64,000 bases of DNA from Orientallactaga sibirica (GCA_036365145.1 JAEOAD010000024.1:16010501-16074500); one strand, 5' to 3'. Shown: positions 10,503-21,428, numbered from the stretch's first letter. Program-made: numbers and translations. The notes: generated by a model from the sequence alone, not told the origin.

Positions 10503-11020
10503 CAGTTCCACAAAATGATCAGGACCACCCAGAGTAGAAACCATTGGAACTGGCCTTTATCATAGACATGACCTCAGCAACCTAGACACCAAGTTTGACA
10601 TTTCACTAGCTATTGAATACTACGTCTGAGGTCAGGCACCCTATGCTGGCACAGTGAATTTCTGGAAGTTCTAATTTCCTGTTTTGAAGTTATATAGTTC
10701 AGACAAAGGCTTGGGTTCAGACTTAGGTTCTCTATGTAATAAATCAATCAATCAATCAATCAATAACACAGTAGTACTGGGAAATCTCAAAACATTTCAA
10801 TTCTATGAACAATCAAATGGATTTGTGGGTATTTCAGGATAGTAGGGCTTGTGAGCACATGAGAACACTGCCTCTGGAGCCTGGTTACTTTGCCTGAATT
10901 CAAGACTCAGCAGGTAGCAGCTGTAATTTAGAATCTTAGTTATAAGATTGTACCTTAGTATCACCATCTTCCAAATGTGTTGCAACAGCAACAGTTCCAC
11001 TTTGTTGGTATGAATTTTCT
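10503..11020. other. unique DNA with (ATCA)n
   Basis: No interspersed repeat recognised. Contains a short tetranucleotide run (ATCA)n near 10740-10765. Confidence 0.55.
10740..10765. repeat. (ATCA)n microsatellite
   Basis: Six tandem aatc/atca units. Confidence 0.85.
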
Positions 11021-11385
11021 GTATGAGTTACTCCTCTCATTGCTGTTACAAAATACTTGACAAGAAAAGTTTAAACAAGGAATAGTTGACCTGGGCTCAC
11101 AGTCTGAGGGTACAGTCCACAGCAGTGGGAAAGGCATGGTTGAAGGAGTGGTTCTCCTGATGCTGCCTGGTCCGGTGGTGTCCACAGGAGGCAGAAGAGA
11201 TGAATGCTGCTGATCCTCTGACTTGCTCCTTTTTATTCAGTCTGGGATCCCATGTCCTGGAGAGGCACTGCTCACATTCTCAGTGGTGATTCTCACCTGT
11301 ATTAATGCTCTGACATACAAGCCCAGAGGTGATGCCATTGGGATTCTAAATCCCATCAAGTTGACAAGATGACCATCATGCCATG
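11021..11385 (-). mobile_element. ERVL-MaLR-type LTR, reverse
   Basis: Reverse-oriented MaLR landmarks: tcattgctgttacaaaatac, cttgacaagaaaagttt, gggctcacagtctgagggta and agtccacagcagtgggaaag, then a far end at ttgacaagatgaccatcatg. On the minus strand this reads as the usual MaLR 3' part (atggactgt...gtgagcc...tttgtcacagcaa). Solo LTR, old. Confidence 0.75.
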
Positions 11386-12442
11386 TCCCCTGCAAACATT
11401 AACTACTGCTTTGTAGGTGGAATATTTCCTTTCTTAAGTGATGTTTCCTCCCGTTCCCAAGGAAACCAAGAATACAAATTCCAACACAGAATATAAATAG
11501 TTGTCCCTATCTAGCACAGATGACTTATGTGACTGCCGTCACATATATAATTTTTATGTACTTTCTAATTCTTGGTCTTAAATATTAGCTCTCCTTGAAA
11601 GGAAACCCTCGTGATCAGTTCAGTACCTGTTTTACAACATCTATACCTCTGTTTAATAACCTGTTTGTATCAGAGCATGGAAGGGCTCATTGATCAGAGA
11701 GGCAGTGTCAATTTTACAAACAATAGAAGATCCTATTGAGTCATTTACAGAGTAACATGAAGTACACAAACAACTATCTTGCTGTATTAAGTTGATGACA
11801 TTGCCCTTCTCAAGTGTATCTAAAAGAGGCACAAAGGTACTTTTTGTGGGATAGTCTCTACAAATGAGATTTTCATAATATAGTGTATATGTATATTGTA
11901 TATACATATAATGAATAAATTTATTAGGCTCTAATTCAGAATGATATTTTTCTCCACAAAAAATGAAAAAGCTATTAAAACACTTGATTTGGAACAAGAC
12001 AGCAAGAATTAGTGCAGTGGGCTCCCTACTCCCTATGGATCGAAGAAGGGAGAGTCTTAAAACCCAAAACTTGCTTACAAAAGGAAGCAAAAACAATGAT
12101 TCACAATGTATTAACTATTTTTCCAAGCTCCCAATGGAGCTAATGTAACCCTCCTAATAAATTCACCTTTGGCGCACAGAATCAGATTGGGATTTTAAAT
12201 ACCAATAGAGTACAACAACTAGGAGAAATAGACCCCTCCATACAATTCCTGTTTTTCGAAGATATACATGTAAAGTTTAATTTTCAGAAAACAAGACAGC
12301 ATTTCTCTAGCAGAAGACTATCCAACAAAACCAGAAATTGCTGCATAGACCATTGACAGAGGCGCAAAAGGCAAGTGTTAAATAACTGAAGGCCACTTTT
12401 GACCTTCTCTGCACCCATAACCACAAGCTGTGCTCCCTGGGT
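11386..12442. other. unique DNA
   Basis: About 1 kb with no repeat I recognise. A 147-codon minus-strand frame at 11653-12096 has no recognisable domain, no coding-like neighbourhood and a non-ATG-dependent context. I regard it as chance. Confidence 0.55.
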
Positions 12443-12456
12443 GAAGAAAGAGGGAG

Positions 12457-12515
<59 letters not shown>

Positions 12516-12563
12516 AGAAAAAGAGAGAGAAAGAGGGAGGAGGGAGGAAGGAAGGAAGGAAAA

Positions 12564-12618
<55 letters not shown>

Positions 12619-13537
12619 GAAGGAAGGAAGGAAGAAAAAGAGAGAGAAAGAGGAAGGGAGGGAGGGAGGGAGGAAGGAAAGAAGGAAGGAAGGAAGGAAG
12701 GAAGGAAGGAAGGAAGGAAGGAAGGAAGGAAGGAAGAAAGAAAGAGAGAGAGAGAGGAGGGAGGGAGGAGGGAGGGAGGAGGGAGGGGAGGGAGGGAGGG
12801 AGGGGAAGGAAGGAAGGAAGGAAGGAAGGAAGGAAGGAAGGAAGGAAGGAAGAAGGAAAGGAAGGAAGGAGGAAAGAAAAAGAGAGAGAAAGAGGAAGGG
12901 AGGGAGGAAGGAAGGAAGGAAGGAAGGAAGGAAGGAAGGAAGGAAGGAAGGAAGAAAGAAGGAAAGGAAGGAAGGAGGAAAGAAAAAGAGAGAGAAAGAG
13001 GAAGGGAGGGAGGGAAGAAGGAAGGAAGGAAGGAAGGAAGGAAGGAAGGAAGGAAGAGGAAGGAAGGAAGGAAGGAGGAAGGAAGGAGGAAAGAAAAAGA
13101 AGAAAGAGGGAGGAGGAAGGAGGAAGGAGGAGGAGGGAAAAAGAGAGAGGAAAAAGAGGAAGGAGGAGGGAGGAAGGAGGAAGGAAGAGGAGGGAGGAAG
13201 GAAGGAAGAAAGAAGGAAAAGGAAGGAAGGAAGAAAGAAAAAGAGAGAAAGGAGGAAGGAAGGGAGGAAGGAAGGAAGGAAGGAAGGAAGGAAGGAAGGA
13301 AGGAAGGAAGGAAGGAAGGAAGGAAGGAAGGAAGGGAGGAAGGGAGGAAGGGAGGAAGGAAGGAGGAAAGAAAAAGAGAGAAAGAGGGAGGGAGGAAGGG
13401 AGGAAGGAGGGAGGAAAGAAAAAGAGAGAAAGAGGGAGGGAGGAAGGAAGGGAGGGAGGGAGGGAGGGAGGGAGGAGGGAGGAAGGAAGGAAGGAAGGAA
13501 GGAAGGAAGGAAGGAAGGAAGGAAGGAAGGAAGGAGA
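12443..13537 (+). repeat. 1,095-nt uninterrupted polypurine tract
   Basis: Every base from 12443 to 13537 on this strand is A or G. It is built from blocks of (GAAA)n, (GGAA)n and (GGGA)n joined by a recurring linker, gaaaaagagagagaaagagg or variants, at about 12517, 12634, 12876, 12982, 13093, 13237, 13370 and 13418. Four or more G-triplets in register at 12656-12670 and 13450-13472 make G-quadruplex motifs. Mirror-symmetric purine repeats favour intramolecular triplex (H-DNA). The Lys/Arg/Glu/Gly frame on + and the Ser/Phe/Leu/Pro frame on - are compositional artefacts. Confidence 0.98.
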
Positions 13538-14617
13538 TGAAATATAAATCTAGATCTCAACTCAACTGAGAGAATAATAGCAAACACAGCGGAAAGGATC
13601 CACTTATGATAGCGAACGGTTATGTTCTCTTCTCCTAAAAGACTTTTGCACAATTTTAGTTATTTCTTATTAAGGAGAAATATTGCTTTTCTTGCAACAG
13701 ATGTGTAATTAGCCTTATTAGATACTTTTTTTTCACATTGGTATTTTAACACTATGATTAAACCAGATGGAAGACAACTTTTTTTTTTTTTTTTTTTTTA
13801 TTTTGCTGAGGAAAGGGAGGAGGGGGAAATAAACTCACACTCATGAGCAGGTAATTCTAGATTCTAGTTGCCATAACAACTGATTCAGCTTTCTTCATTA
13901 AATCACACTTTGATCATGCCTACAGATGTGGATTCATTTATTTCAGCTAGTCATTTGCCATTGATGAAAGTCTACTATTTTGTTAAACAGAAGTAGAAAA
14001 GTGCTATAAACTCCTCCTCAAAACTATAAAGTGTAAGGGCTCCCCAAAGAAAGCTGGAAAGTATTATATAGTACTTTCATAGACTCTTAATGACATTTCT
14101 TAAGGGTCTTTAGTTTCCATAAAAATAAATAACTTCCGGTAATCATATGATGTGAGAATTAGGTGTATATTTTCCTCCGTTTCAATAGGCCAATTCAAAG
14201 ACTGTTTGTGTATGATAACACTTGCAAAGCGCACACGGGTGAAGTGCCTTCCTTCTGCCTCTTTTGTCTATTGTTTGAACTCTGGTCGGGAACATGGCTG
14301 TGGAAGGCAGGGAGGTCAGTGGGAAGTGAGAAAGCTGGGATCAGCATCTCCCACTTCCTAGCAACAGAAGTTGGGGTGAAAACTAGATGCATTTGTCAAG
14401 TAGCCCCAAAGCAGAAAAAATTGAAGTCAGAAGACCCCAGGGAATGATAATGGTACACTTGAGGTACAAAAAAAAAAAAAAGTTAACATTTACCTTCCCA
14501 GAGTGTAATACTGAATCTTCTCTCTAAACAGAATGCCTCAAACTGAAAAGGAATCTCAAACACCATGACGGCCCACGGTGAAAGATTTGTTTCTCTCACC
14601 TTGTGATAAAGTTCCAG

Positions 14618-14657
<40 letters not shown>

Positions 14658-14698
14658 ACATAATGCATCACAGATTACCTCGTAAATAACCAAATAAT
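13538..14698. other. unique DNA with homopolymers and (GT)n
   Basis: No interspersed repeat recognised. Contains T21 at 13779-13799, A14 near 14468-14481 and (TG)n at 14620-14656. Overlapping short frames at 14152-14447 have no recognisable product. Confidence 0.55.
14620..14656. repeat. (TG)n microsatellite
   Basis: About 18 uninterrupted TG units. Confidence 0.95.
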
Positions 14699-14854
14699 TT
14701 TTTTTTTTTTGGTTTTTCAAGGTAGGGTCTCACTCTAGCTCAGGCTGACCAGGAATTCATTATATGGTCTCAGGGTGGCCTCAAAGTCACATTGATCCTC
14801 CTACCTCTGCCTCCTGAGTGCTGGGTTTAAAGGCGAGTGCCACCACGCCTGGTT
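14699..14854 (-). repeat. B1-like SINE
   Basis: Reverse B1: poly-T, ggtttttcaaggtagggtct, tggcctcaaagtcacattga, then ctgggtttaaaggcgagtgc and caccacgcctgg. Full length. Confidence 0.94.
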
Positions 14855-15532
14855 GCAAATACAATATGACTTTAATAAAATATTAGAAATAAATCATTTC
14901 ATTTTGAATTAAAAGAGACCACCTATAAAAGCAAATTTTAATTATGAGTCAACTACAAAAAAAAAAAACTTTTTGATCACTTGCTTACTTACCTCCGTGT
15001 TTGCAGTCTCCTCCTCACAAACCAGAAACATCTCTCAGTAGGACCAGAGGAAGACCATGCCATATCAAGGAACAGTCTCTCCAACATGGCCATAGCACAA
15101 GCTATAGAATGTGTTGCAAACACAAACCCTCGAGCTACCCATGCGAGCTCCTGATTGAGTCCACCTGGCCTGAGAACCGGGTGCTGATGTTCTACGCAGC
15201 TCACAGGCATTGCCAGGGTCAGTATGGCTGTGCTGTGGTATGCTTGGTGTCCGTATGGCTGCACTGTCTCAGTGTGCGTGACCCCACAACCCTGTAGCGT
15301 AACATACCTGAGAACTGAGTGAGGATGAAGTTTTATTGAGGGAGTCACTAGCACTTTCTGGTCATTTTAACATGAAGGGTAAACATAAAGTTCTCCAGAT
15401 TGGCTATATTTTCTTATTTGTGTCCACGTACCATTCTTCTACATTCTGCCATACTTTCTCCTCTCTTCCCAACTCATCTCCCTTCCCTTTATTCATTGGT
15501 TTAACTTTTTTTATTTCCTTTCTTTCTTTCTT

Positions 15533-15565
<33 letters not shown>

Positions 15566-16287
15566 AGCTACATAACTGGCAGCTTTTATACAGGAGGTTT
15601 AAATGAAGTAATGCATTTAAGGCACTTGGTAGGAAAAGAAGTGGGCAGAACTTGGTAATGATGTTAACACTGATCATGTGGACAAGGATAATAAGGTCAT
15701 ATGACGAGGATCGTATTGAACACTTTGTTTTCTGACTATTATTTCTACTCCTCAATTAGACTGTAGAGATGCATTGTAGGAATTGAGTTTTTTACATTGA
15801 TATTTTTATTTGCTGGGTTAGATTAAGGCCTTAAATGCCTTTGAGACAGTGATAAGAATATGAAGAGGTTATTAATCCTATCAATTTCCTAGTATCATTC
15901 TTCTTAAATATCCCCTTTTCCAGACTCCTAAGAGTTTTTAGAGACAGGAAATTTCTGTCATTTTGAATGACCCTTGGTCAAAGCCACTAATTATTTTGTT
16001 GAATTACTTCAAGCCTTACAGGACTGGCTATGAATGGATCATTAGTGTAAATGAAAGGAAACCAGGGCAGACTAGATGTACATCAATTAGAATTTCCCCT
16101 CAGGGCAGAGCCTGCCCTGAAGCCCAATGAGTACAGTTTCAGGATCTATCTCAGACTCCACCTGAAGACCATGGTCTTGGCAAGTCCCTCATCAAGGGGC
16201 TGAACAAGCAGGGTATTAGGCTTGTCTATTTCAACCTCATCAGGCTTCCTCTAACGGGAGTCTGTACTTCAGAACTTCCCTTAAGTT
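14855..16287. other. unique DNA with an exon-like GC-richer block
   Basis: About 1.4 kb without SINEs. 14989-15354 is relatively GC- and CpG-rich and open on both strands (121 codons on -, 98 on +), but I do not recognise either product. A (TTTC)n/T30 tract lies at 15518-15564. Confidence 0.5.
15518..15564. repeat. (TTTC)n and T30 tract
   Basis: Four TTTC units run into thirty T residues. No B1 or B2 body follows in reverse orientation, so its origin is unclear. Confidence 0.9.
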
Positions 16288-16300
16288 GGCTGAGACTTTT

Positions 16301-16515
16301 AATTTTTTTCATTTATTTATTTATTTATTTATTTGAGAGAGGGCAAGAGACAGAGAGAGAATGGGCACACCAGGACCTCTAGCCAAAGCAAACAACTCCA
16401 GACATATGTGCCACCTTGTGCATCTGGCTTACATGGGGAGTAGAGAAGCGAACCAAGGTCCTTTGGCTTTGCAGGCAAACGCCTTAAAGGCTGAGCCATC
16501 TCTCCTCCAGCCCCT
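16301..16515 (-). repeat. B2-like SINE stacked beside a B1
   Basis: Reverse B2: (TTTA)n tail, gagagagggcaagagacaga, ccagacatatgtgccacctt, then gagccatctctcctccagcc. Left target repeat ggctgagactttt at 16288-16300, right copy ggctgagtctttt at 16516-16528. Confidence 0.95.
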
Positions 16516-16528
16516 GGCTGAGTCTTTT

Positions 16529-16684
16529 TTTTTTTTTTTTTTTTTTTTTTTGGTTTTGCAAGGTAGGGTCTCACTCTGGTCCAGGCTGACCTGGAATTCA
16601 CTATGTAGTCTCGAACTCTCAGCGATCCTTCTACCTCTGTCGCCCGAGTGCTGGGATTAAAGGCATGCACCACCACGCCTGGCT
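16529..16684 (-). repeat. B1-like SINE inserted at the B2 target repeat
   Basis: Reverse B1: T-run, ggttttgcaaggtagggtct, tgacctggaattcactatgt, then ggcatgcaccaccacgcct. It is bounded by ggctgagtctttt at 16516-16528 and again at 16685-16697, so it used the B2's right target duplication as its own target. Confidence 0.95.
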
Positions 16685-16988
16685 GGCTGAGTCTTTTAAC
16701 CCTCATACTAACAGGCTCTTCCTCTGAATCCTGCTTTCCTCTGTTCTCATCTTTGAAGCTCTTCCCTGGTAACGTCCAACTTCATCTCAGCGTCCCCTTT
16801 CTAGAGGACCTGAGTGGCATTACGAACATGAAAATGCAAAAGGATGGTTTTTTTGCTCCCTCTGTGGGAAACTAAGCATTAAGTCAAACTGAGGTCAAGC
16901 TACAAAAACAAACAAAATCCAGAACTTTGAAAATGATATAAACCAAGACACGCAGGGCACTTCTATGTCTGTCTGAGGTCAGGCCCAG

Positions 16989-17075
16989 GAGGGAGGGGGA
17001 GAATCGAGTCTCCCACGTGCGGGATGGAGGCCGGGAGGGAGCGGGGAGAATCGAGTCTCCCACGTGCGGGATGCC
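16989..17075. repeat. 47-bp tandem duplication containing CACGTG
   Basis: gagaatcgagtctcccacgt with gcgggatg occurs twice, the second copy offset by 47 bases (gaatcgag at 17001 and 17048). Each copy contains a canonical E-box CACGTG (17014-17019 and 17061-17066). The segment is far richer in G, C and CpG than its surroundings. Confidence 0.9.
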
Positions 17076-17345
17076 TTTGTGCTTTTACCCGCTAGTGTGT
17101 TACTGTCTCTCCAGCTGTCTTTTCTGAGGCACTTTCTTCAGGCTCTCTAGGTTGCAGATGTGCCCGATGCTTGCAGCCACGAGCGTTGGTGTCCAGACAT
17201 CACCCTTCATCTTGTTTGTCTTCAGAAGCACCAAGCCTGTGCAGCTAAGTGAAAGTGATTCTAAGTTCCTTCTCTGCAATTTAATAGCTGAGGGCAGGAA
17301 CGTATGGCCAGCTTGCTTGTTTTCTGTCTCCTCTTTTTTAATCCA

Positions 17346-17356
17346 ACACACACACT

Positions 17357-17392
<36 letters not shown>
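17346..17392. repeat. (CA)n microsatellite
   Basis: CA run with two early interruptions (cactcata), then about 15 perfect units. Confidence 0.93.
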
Positions 17393-17396
<4 letters not shown>

Positions 17397-18535
17397 TATA
17401 CCTGTATCAACATAGGAAAAACAATTTATTCAAAATCTAACAACAAATGATGATGAAGGTTTGTGGGAAATCAATGGTTCTCAGTCCATTTGGCATCTCC
17501 AATACCTGTGGGCTCTAGCCCTTGAGAAAAGAGCTGCTGATACTTTTAGAAGGAGGAGTCAGCTTACAGCATTTATTCTATCATCTGCTCATCTAAATCA
17601 GTGTTTCACTATTAATCATCACTAGGATATACTAAGATCATATTTTGCTCTATCGAACCTTTTTCCTCTTTGTAGCTTGCTTTGCTTATTACTCTTCTTC
17701 AAAAAAAACATTTGATTTTGCAATTGTGCTTTAGAGTGGGAGAGGATTAACAAAATAAATTAATAAATACACTTAATAAAAGATTTTAATGTTTGCCTTT
17801 CCAAATCTGATTTATTAACTTAAGCAGTTAAGCATTTGGGGGAATGGTTGGCAATCTGATTTTTACACATTGTTCAGCATATAAAATCCTAGTGCTGGGA
17901 AGAGGAAAACAAAATTAGAGAGGCAGTGTATTTTACAGTGACATTCATTCAAAAATAAAGGAGAAACAATCATGAAAAGGTGACTTGTGCATAGTAGAGG
18001 AACAAGCAGAAGTTCATGCAAAATATCAGAACCAAGGCCACTACAATCTTCCAATAATGAAAGTATGATTTTTATTTTAGAAAGTTATTCTTAGTTTGGA
18101 GTCAGCTATTGATGTATAACAAGCCACCACTACCTTCTGCATACACTGTCAAAATTGAATAGCTTAAAATAATAGCTTTATCCCACTTAGAATAATTGTA
18201 GGTCAATTTAGACAATCCATAACTACTTATGTAGGCTGTGCAGTTCAGCTCTCACACATACTCAGCAGGTTTGGGAGGAACTGTGCAAATATGGACAACT
18301 TCCTTCTCATATGTCGGACCTCCAATAAGACACGAGTTTACACAGCTCCAGAACACGTGGTCTGTCACCTTCCAGCATGCTAGTGCTGTGTAAACAGAAT
18401 GGAGGAAGATGTTATAGTACAGGACCCAAGTGTGGTGAGACACAACTGTGGTGTGCAAGGCCTCTTTGGACACAAAAATTGGAGATACCAACCTGATATT
18501 CCCACAATAGTTATGGGCCAAAGAAAGTCACAAAG

Positions 18536-18690
18536 GCAGCTCAGTGTGGTGGTGCATGCCTTTAGTCCCAGCACAGTGGAGGCAGAGGTAGAAGGATTGC
18601 CATGAGTTCAAGGTCATCATGGGACTATAGAGTGAGTTCCAGGTCAGCCTGGGCACTCTAGTCCTACCTCAAATAAAAAAAAAAAAAAAA

Positions 18691-18774
<84 letters not shown>

Positions 18775-18783
18775 AAAGAAAGA
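18536..18783 (+). repeat. B1-like SINE with expanded (GAAA)n tail
   Basis: B1 body from ggcagctcagtgtggtggtg to ctacctcaaat, then A18 and about 100 bases of (GAAA)n. Flanked by aagaaagtcacaaag at 18521-18535 and 18784-18798. Part of the right copy merges with the GAAA repeat, so the tail boundary is approximate. Confidence 0.93.
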
Positions 18784-18816
18784 AAGAAAGTCACAAAGCC
18801 AGGCCAGGTGCCAGGG

Positions 18817-19150
18817 GTGGGGTTTGGATGTAAAATGTCCCCTATGGCCACAAGTGTTCAGCTAGCAGAACTTTCAAGATATGGAACTTTGCTGCAGGAG
18901 ATGTATCACTGGGGGTGGACATTGAGGATTTTTAGTGCAGTCCACTGAGTGATCAGCACTAACTCACTCTGAAACAATTTCCTTCATGTTGCTGTGACAA
19001 GATGTAATGTCCTGGCTGCCTGCTTTGCAATGCATTCCCTGCCATGTGGAAGCTTCCCTTCAAAACCAAAACCTGAAATAAATCCTTTCCTCCCATCAGC
19101 TGCTTCTTGGTTAAGTGTTTGGTCTCAGCAACAAGAAAGTAGTTGCTACA
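18817..19150 (+). mobile_element. ERVL-MaLR-type LTR
   Basis: ggggtttggatgtaaaatgt and cccctatggccacaagtgtt at the left. cactgggggtggacattgag is central, and cctgaaataaatcctttcct with tggtctcagcaacaagaaag lies at the right. Typical MaLR LTR order, solo and diverged. Confidence 0.82.
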
Positions 19151-19376
19151 CTACAGGACAGTGAGGCATTCTCTGCCTTTGACAAGAGGGGCTGCAAAGC
19201 CATACTATAAAGACTGCAAACCAGAGATGGAGATGTTGTTTCCATGTTCACAACATAAGTATCTAATAAAATATTTGGACTAAATCACTTTGAATAGCTC
19301 ACAATATAAATGTAATAAACACACCCACTGGATAGTGCTTCATATGGCTGTGTACAGCTCTTAAAAACAAGTAGAT

Positions 19377-19630
19377 GGCTGGAGAGATGGCCTGGCAGTT
19401 AAGGTGCCTGCCTGCCAAGCCTAAGAACTCCGGTTCCAATCTCCAGGTCCCATGTTTAGCCAGACACAAAAAGTAACGCAATGGTGCAATGCCACACTTG
19501 CCCACAAGGGGGTGCACACGTCTGGAATTTGTTCACAGCGGCTGAGAGGCTGCTGGTGCACCCATTCTATCTCTCTATTTCCTTCTATCTCCCTATCTAT
19601 CTCTCTTTCAGAAAAAAGTAGAAAAATAAA
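19377..19630 (+). repeat. B2-like SINE, long subfamily
   Basis: Head ggctggagagatggcctggc. It has the extra segment aaaaagtaacgcaatggtgc and gccacacttgcccacaaggg, then gcggctgagaggctgctggt, which defines the long variant. Ends in a CT-rich block and an A-rich tail. Confidence 0.94.
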
Positions 19631-19639
19631 CATGTGAGA

Positions 19640-20477
19640 GCCCAGTCATTCCCACTCCATCAGAAGTAGTGACTAATTCACCATGGCAGCAGATTCTCTA
19701 TTAGAGATGAGCATCCTCTGAGGTTGAAGGTCAATGGGGTAGCTAGTCTAAAAGTTCCTCAAATGTGATCTGCCATAGCCTTCATCCCGGATAACCACGC
19801 AGCATCCTCTAGACATAAACCAAACACTTATCCTTTCTTCTCTAGCAATTTTCAGGACTTTGTCTTCTGACCTTTCTGCTTGGATGATGCCCATCTGCTG
19901 ACTCACTGGGATGCACAGTAGCAAGACATGTACCTCACTATGCCCACACATAAGATGAGTGTGGCAATTCAATACTTTGAGGGAGTCCCAAGCCCCCTTG
20001 AGATACTGACAGAATCTAGGAACTCTTTAAAACTATATGTCACACGTTCACAAAAATTATACAGAATTTTATGGAGGTTCACAGACTTCCAAAAGCCATT
20101 CAGTAGGCTACATTTAGAGGCTCCTGCTTCTAGATTTTGGAAATAAGTGATCTTATGTTATAGTTTTTGACTAATTCAATCAGAGGCAGAAGGGGAGCAG
20201 ATGGAAGCAGCCAAAAGTACCCTGAAGGCACAGTTACAAGTCCGGGCTTCCTGAATGATTAATGTTCAGACGTAATTTATTCTCTGAGAGACAAGCTATG
20301 AAGACACAAAATAAGAGAAGCAAACTCAAAGGGGACACTCTCCCAGTCATTTACAGGATACCTGCCTATGATTCTGACCAAAGAACAGTCCCTTTCTTGA
20401 GAAGGTAGAATTTGATACTCAATGAGCTACAACTGTTTTAAAGTCAGACATACTTCTGTTCAAAGGCTTTGCTAGTG
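19640..20477. other. unique DNA
   Basis: About 840 bases with no recognised repeat and no meaningful frame. Confidence 0.5.
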
Positions 20478-20625
20478 AGGTAGGGCAGAACCTGCCTTTC
20501 ATCCCAGTACTCCAGAGACTGAGGCAGGAGCATCATGAATTCCAGGCACTAGTCAGTCCAGATAGCCAGTCCACCAGCCAGTCTACGTAGTCAGTCCAGA
20601 CCAGCCTGACTACATGGCAAAACCT
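20478..20625 (+). repeat. old B1/proto-B1-like SINE with internal duplications
   Basis: gcctttcatcccagtactcc, gactgaggcaggagcatcat and agaccagcctgactacatgg follow 7SL-SINE order. Between them agtcagtccagatagccagt and variants are repeated several times, a local tandem amplification. Old and diverged. Confidence 0.65.
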
Positions 20626-20841
20626 TGCACTTTCAATCAAATTCAATCAAGTATATGTAAATAAATATCTTCACTAAAACATTTACTGAAGAAATGGGTA
20701 CTGCAAGAGATTTGATTCAAAAGAATAGAAGATGGGAGAAAGAGAATTGGTCACAAGCAGTTGTTACTGAAACTGAATAATGAATATATGAGGACATTTT
20801 ACATTATTCTGTCCATTTCGGTGAATATCTGAACTTTCTAT

Positions 20842-21043
20842 TTATTTATTTGTTAGAGACAGAGAGAGGGAAAGAGAGAGAGGGAGAGTGAGAATGGGTG
20901 CACAGGGCGCCTCTACCCACTGCAAACGAACTCCAGATTCATGCACCCCCTTGTGCATCTGGCTTATGTGGGACCTGGTAAATCTAATGGGGGTCCTTAG
21001 GCTTCACAGGCATGCTCCCAACTGCTAAGCCATCTCTCCAGCC
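20842..21043 (-). repeat. B2-like SINE with 13-bp target duplication
   Basis: Reverse B2, tail to ctaagccatctctccagcc. Flanked by ctgaactttctat at 20829-20841 and 21044-21056, a perfect duplication. Confidence 0.96.
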
Positions 21044-21257
21044 CTGAACTTTCTATAATACAAAGTTTACAAGAATGAAAAGCTGTCCAGGTAAAATAAA
21101 GGAGTAGAAATGATCTTCTTTCCAACAACTCTGCAATTAAGACATTTTCTAAGCCCAGGTTCACGTCCATCTATGTAGCCACAGATCCCTTTTCTTACTT
21201 TAAAAGACTCCTGGGTTTTCATTCACTCATAGCTATAAAACTAGTTTTAGGATGGTA

Positions 21258-21425
21258 TTATAGTCAGCTCCACATTTCTGGGCTGAACATCCAAACCAGA
21301 CACAGTTGATGGAAGGAAGGGGTTTATTTCAAGTTTACAGATCCAAGGGAAAGTCCATCAGATGGCAGAAGGAGCTGGCTCCCATTCATAAATCCAAGCA
21401 GAGAGACAACATCAAGATATCTATT
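21258..21425 (-). mobile_element. MaLR-type LTR 3' part, reverse
   Basis: On the minus strand this reads atggac...tggatctgtaaacttgaaa, then taaaccccttccttccatca, then tggtttggatgttcagccca and gaaatgtggagctgacta. That matches the 3' ends of the LTRs at 49330-49709 and 61811-62640. Confidence 0.78.
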
Positions 21426-21428
21426 GTT

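Larger units (their letters stand above)
16698..18535. other. unique DNA with a GC/CpG-rich duplicated segment and (CA)n
   Basis: About 1.8 kb without SINE or LTR. Includes the 47-bp tandem duplication near 16990-17075 and a (CA)n run at 17346-17392. Short frames (for example 18252-18521, 89 codons on -) carry no recognisable domain. Confidence 0.55.

Noticed and set aside
11653..12096. 147-codon minus frame
   Set aside because: No recognisable motif, low-complexity neighbours, no splice-site or promoter support. Chance length in about 1 kb of unique DNA.
12307..13653. 448-codon minus frame rich in Ser, Phe, Leu and Pro and 382-codon plus frame rich in Lys, Arg, Glu and Gly
   Set aside because: Both follow from the pure purine tract, which contains no stop codon in any frame on the purine strand except rare TAG/TGA/TAA (impossible without T). 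They are composition artefacts.
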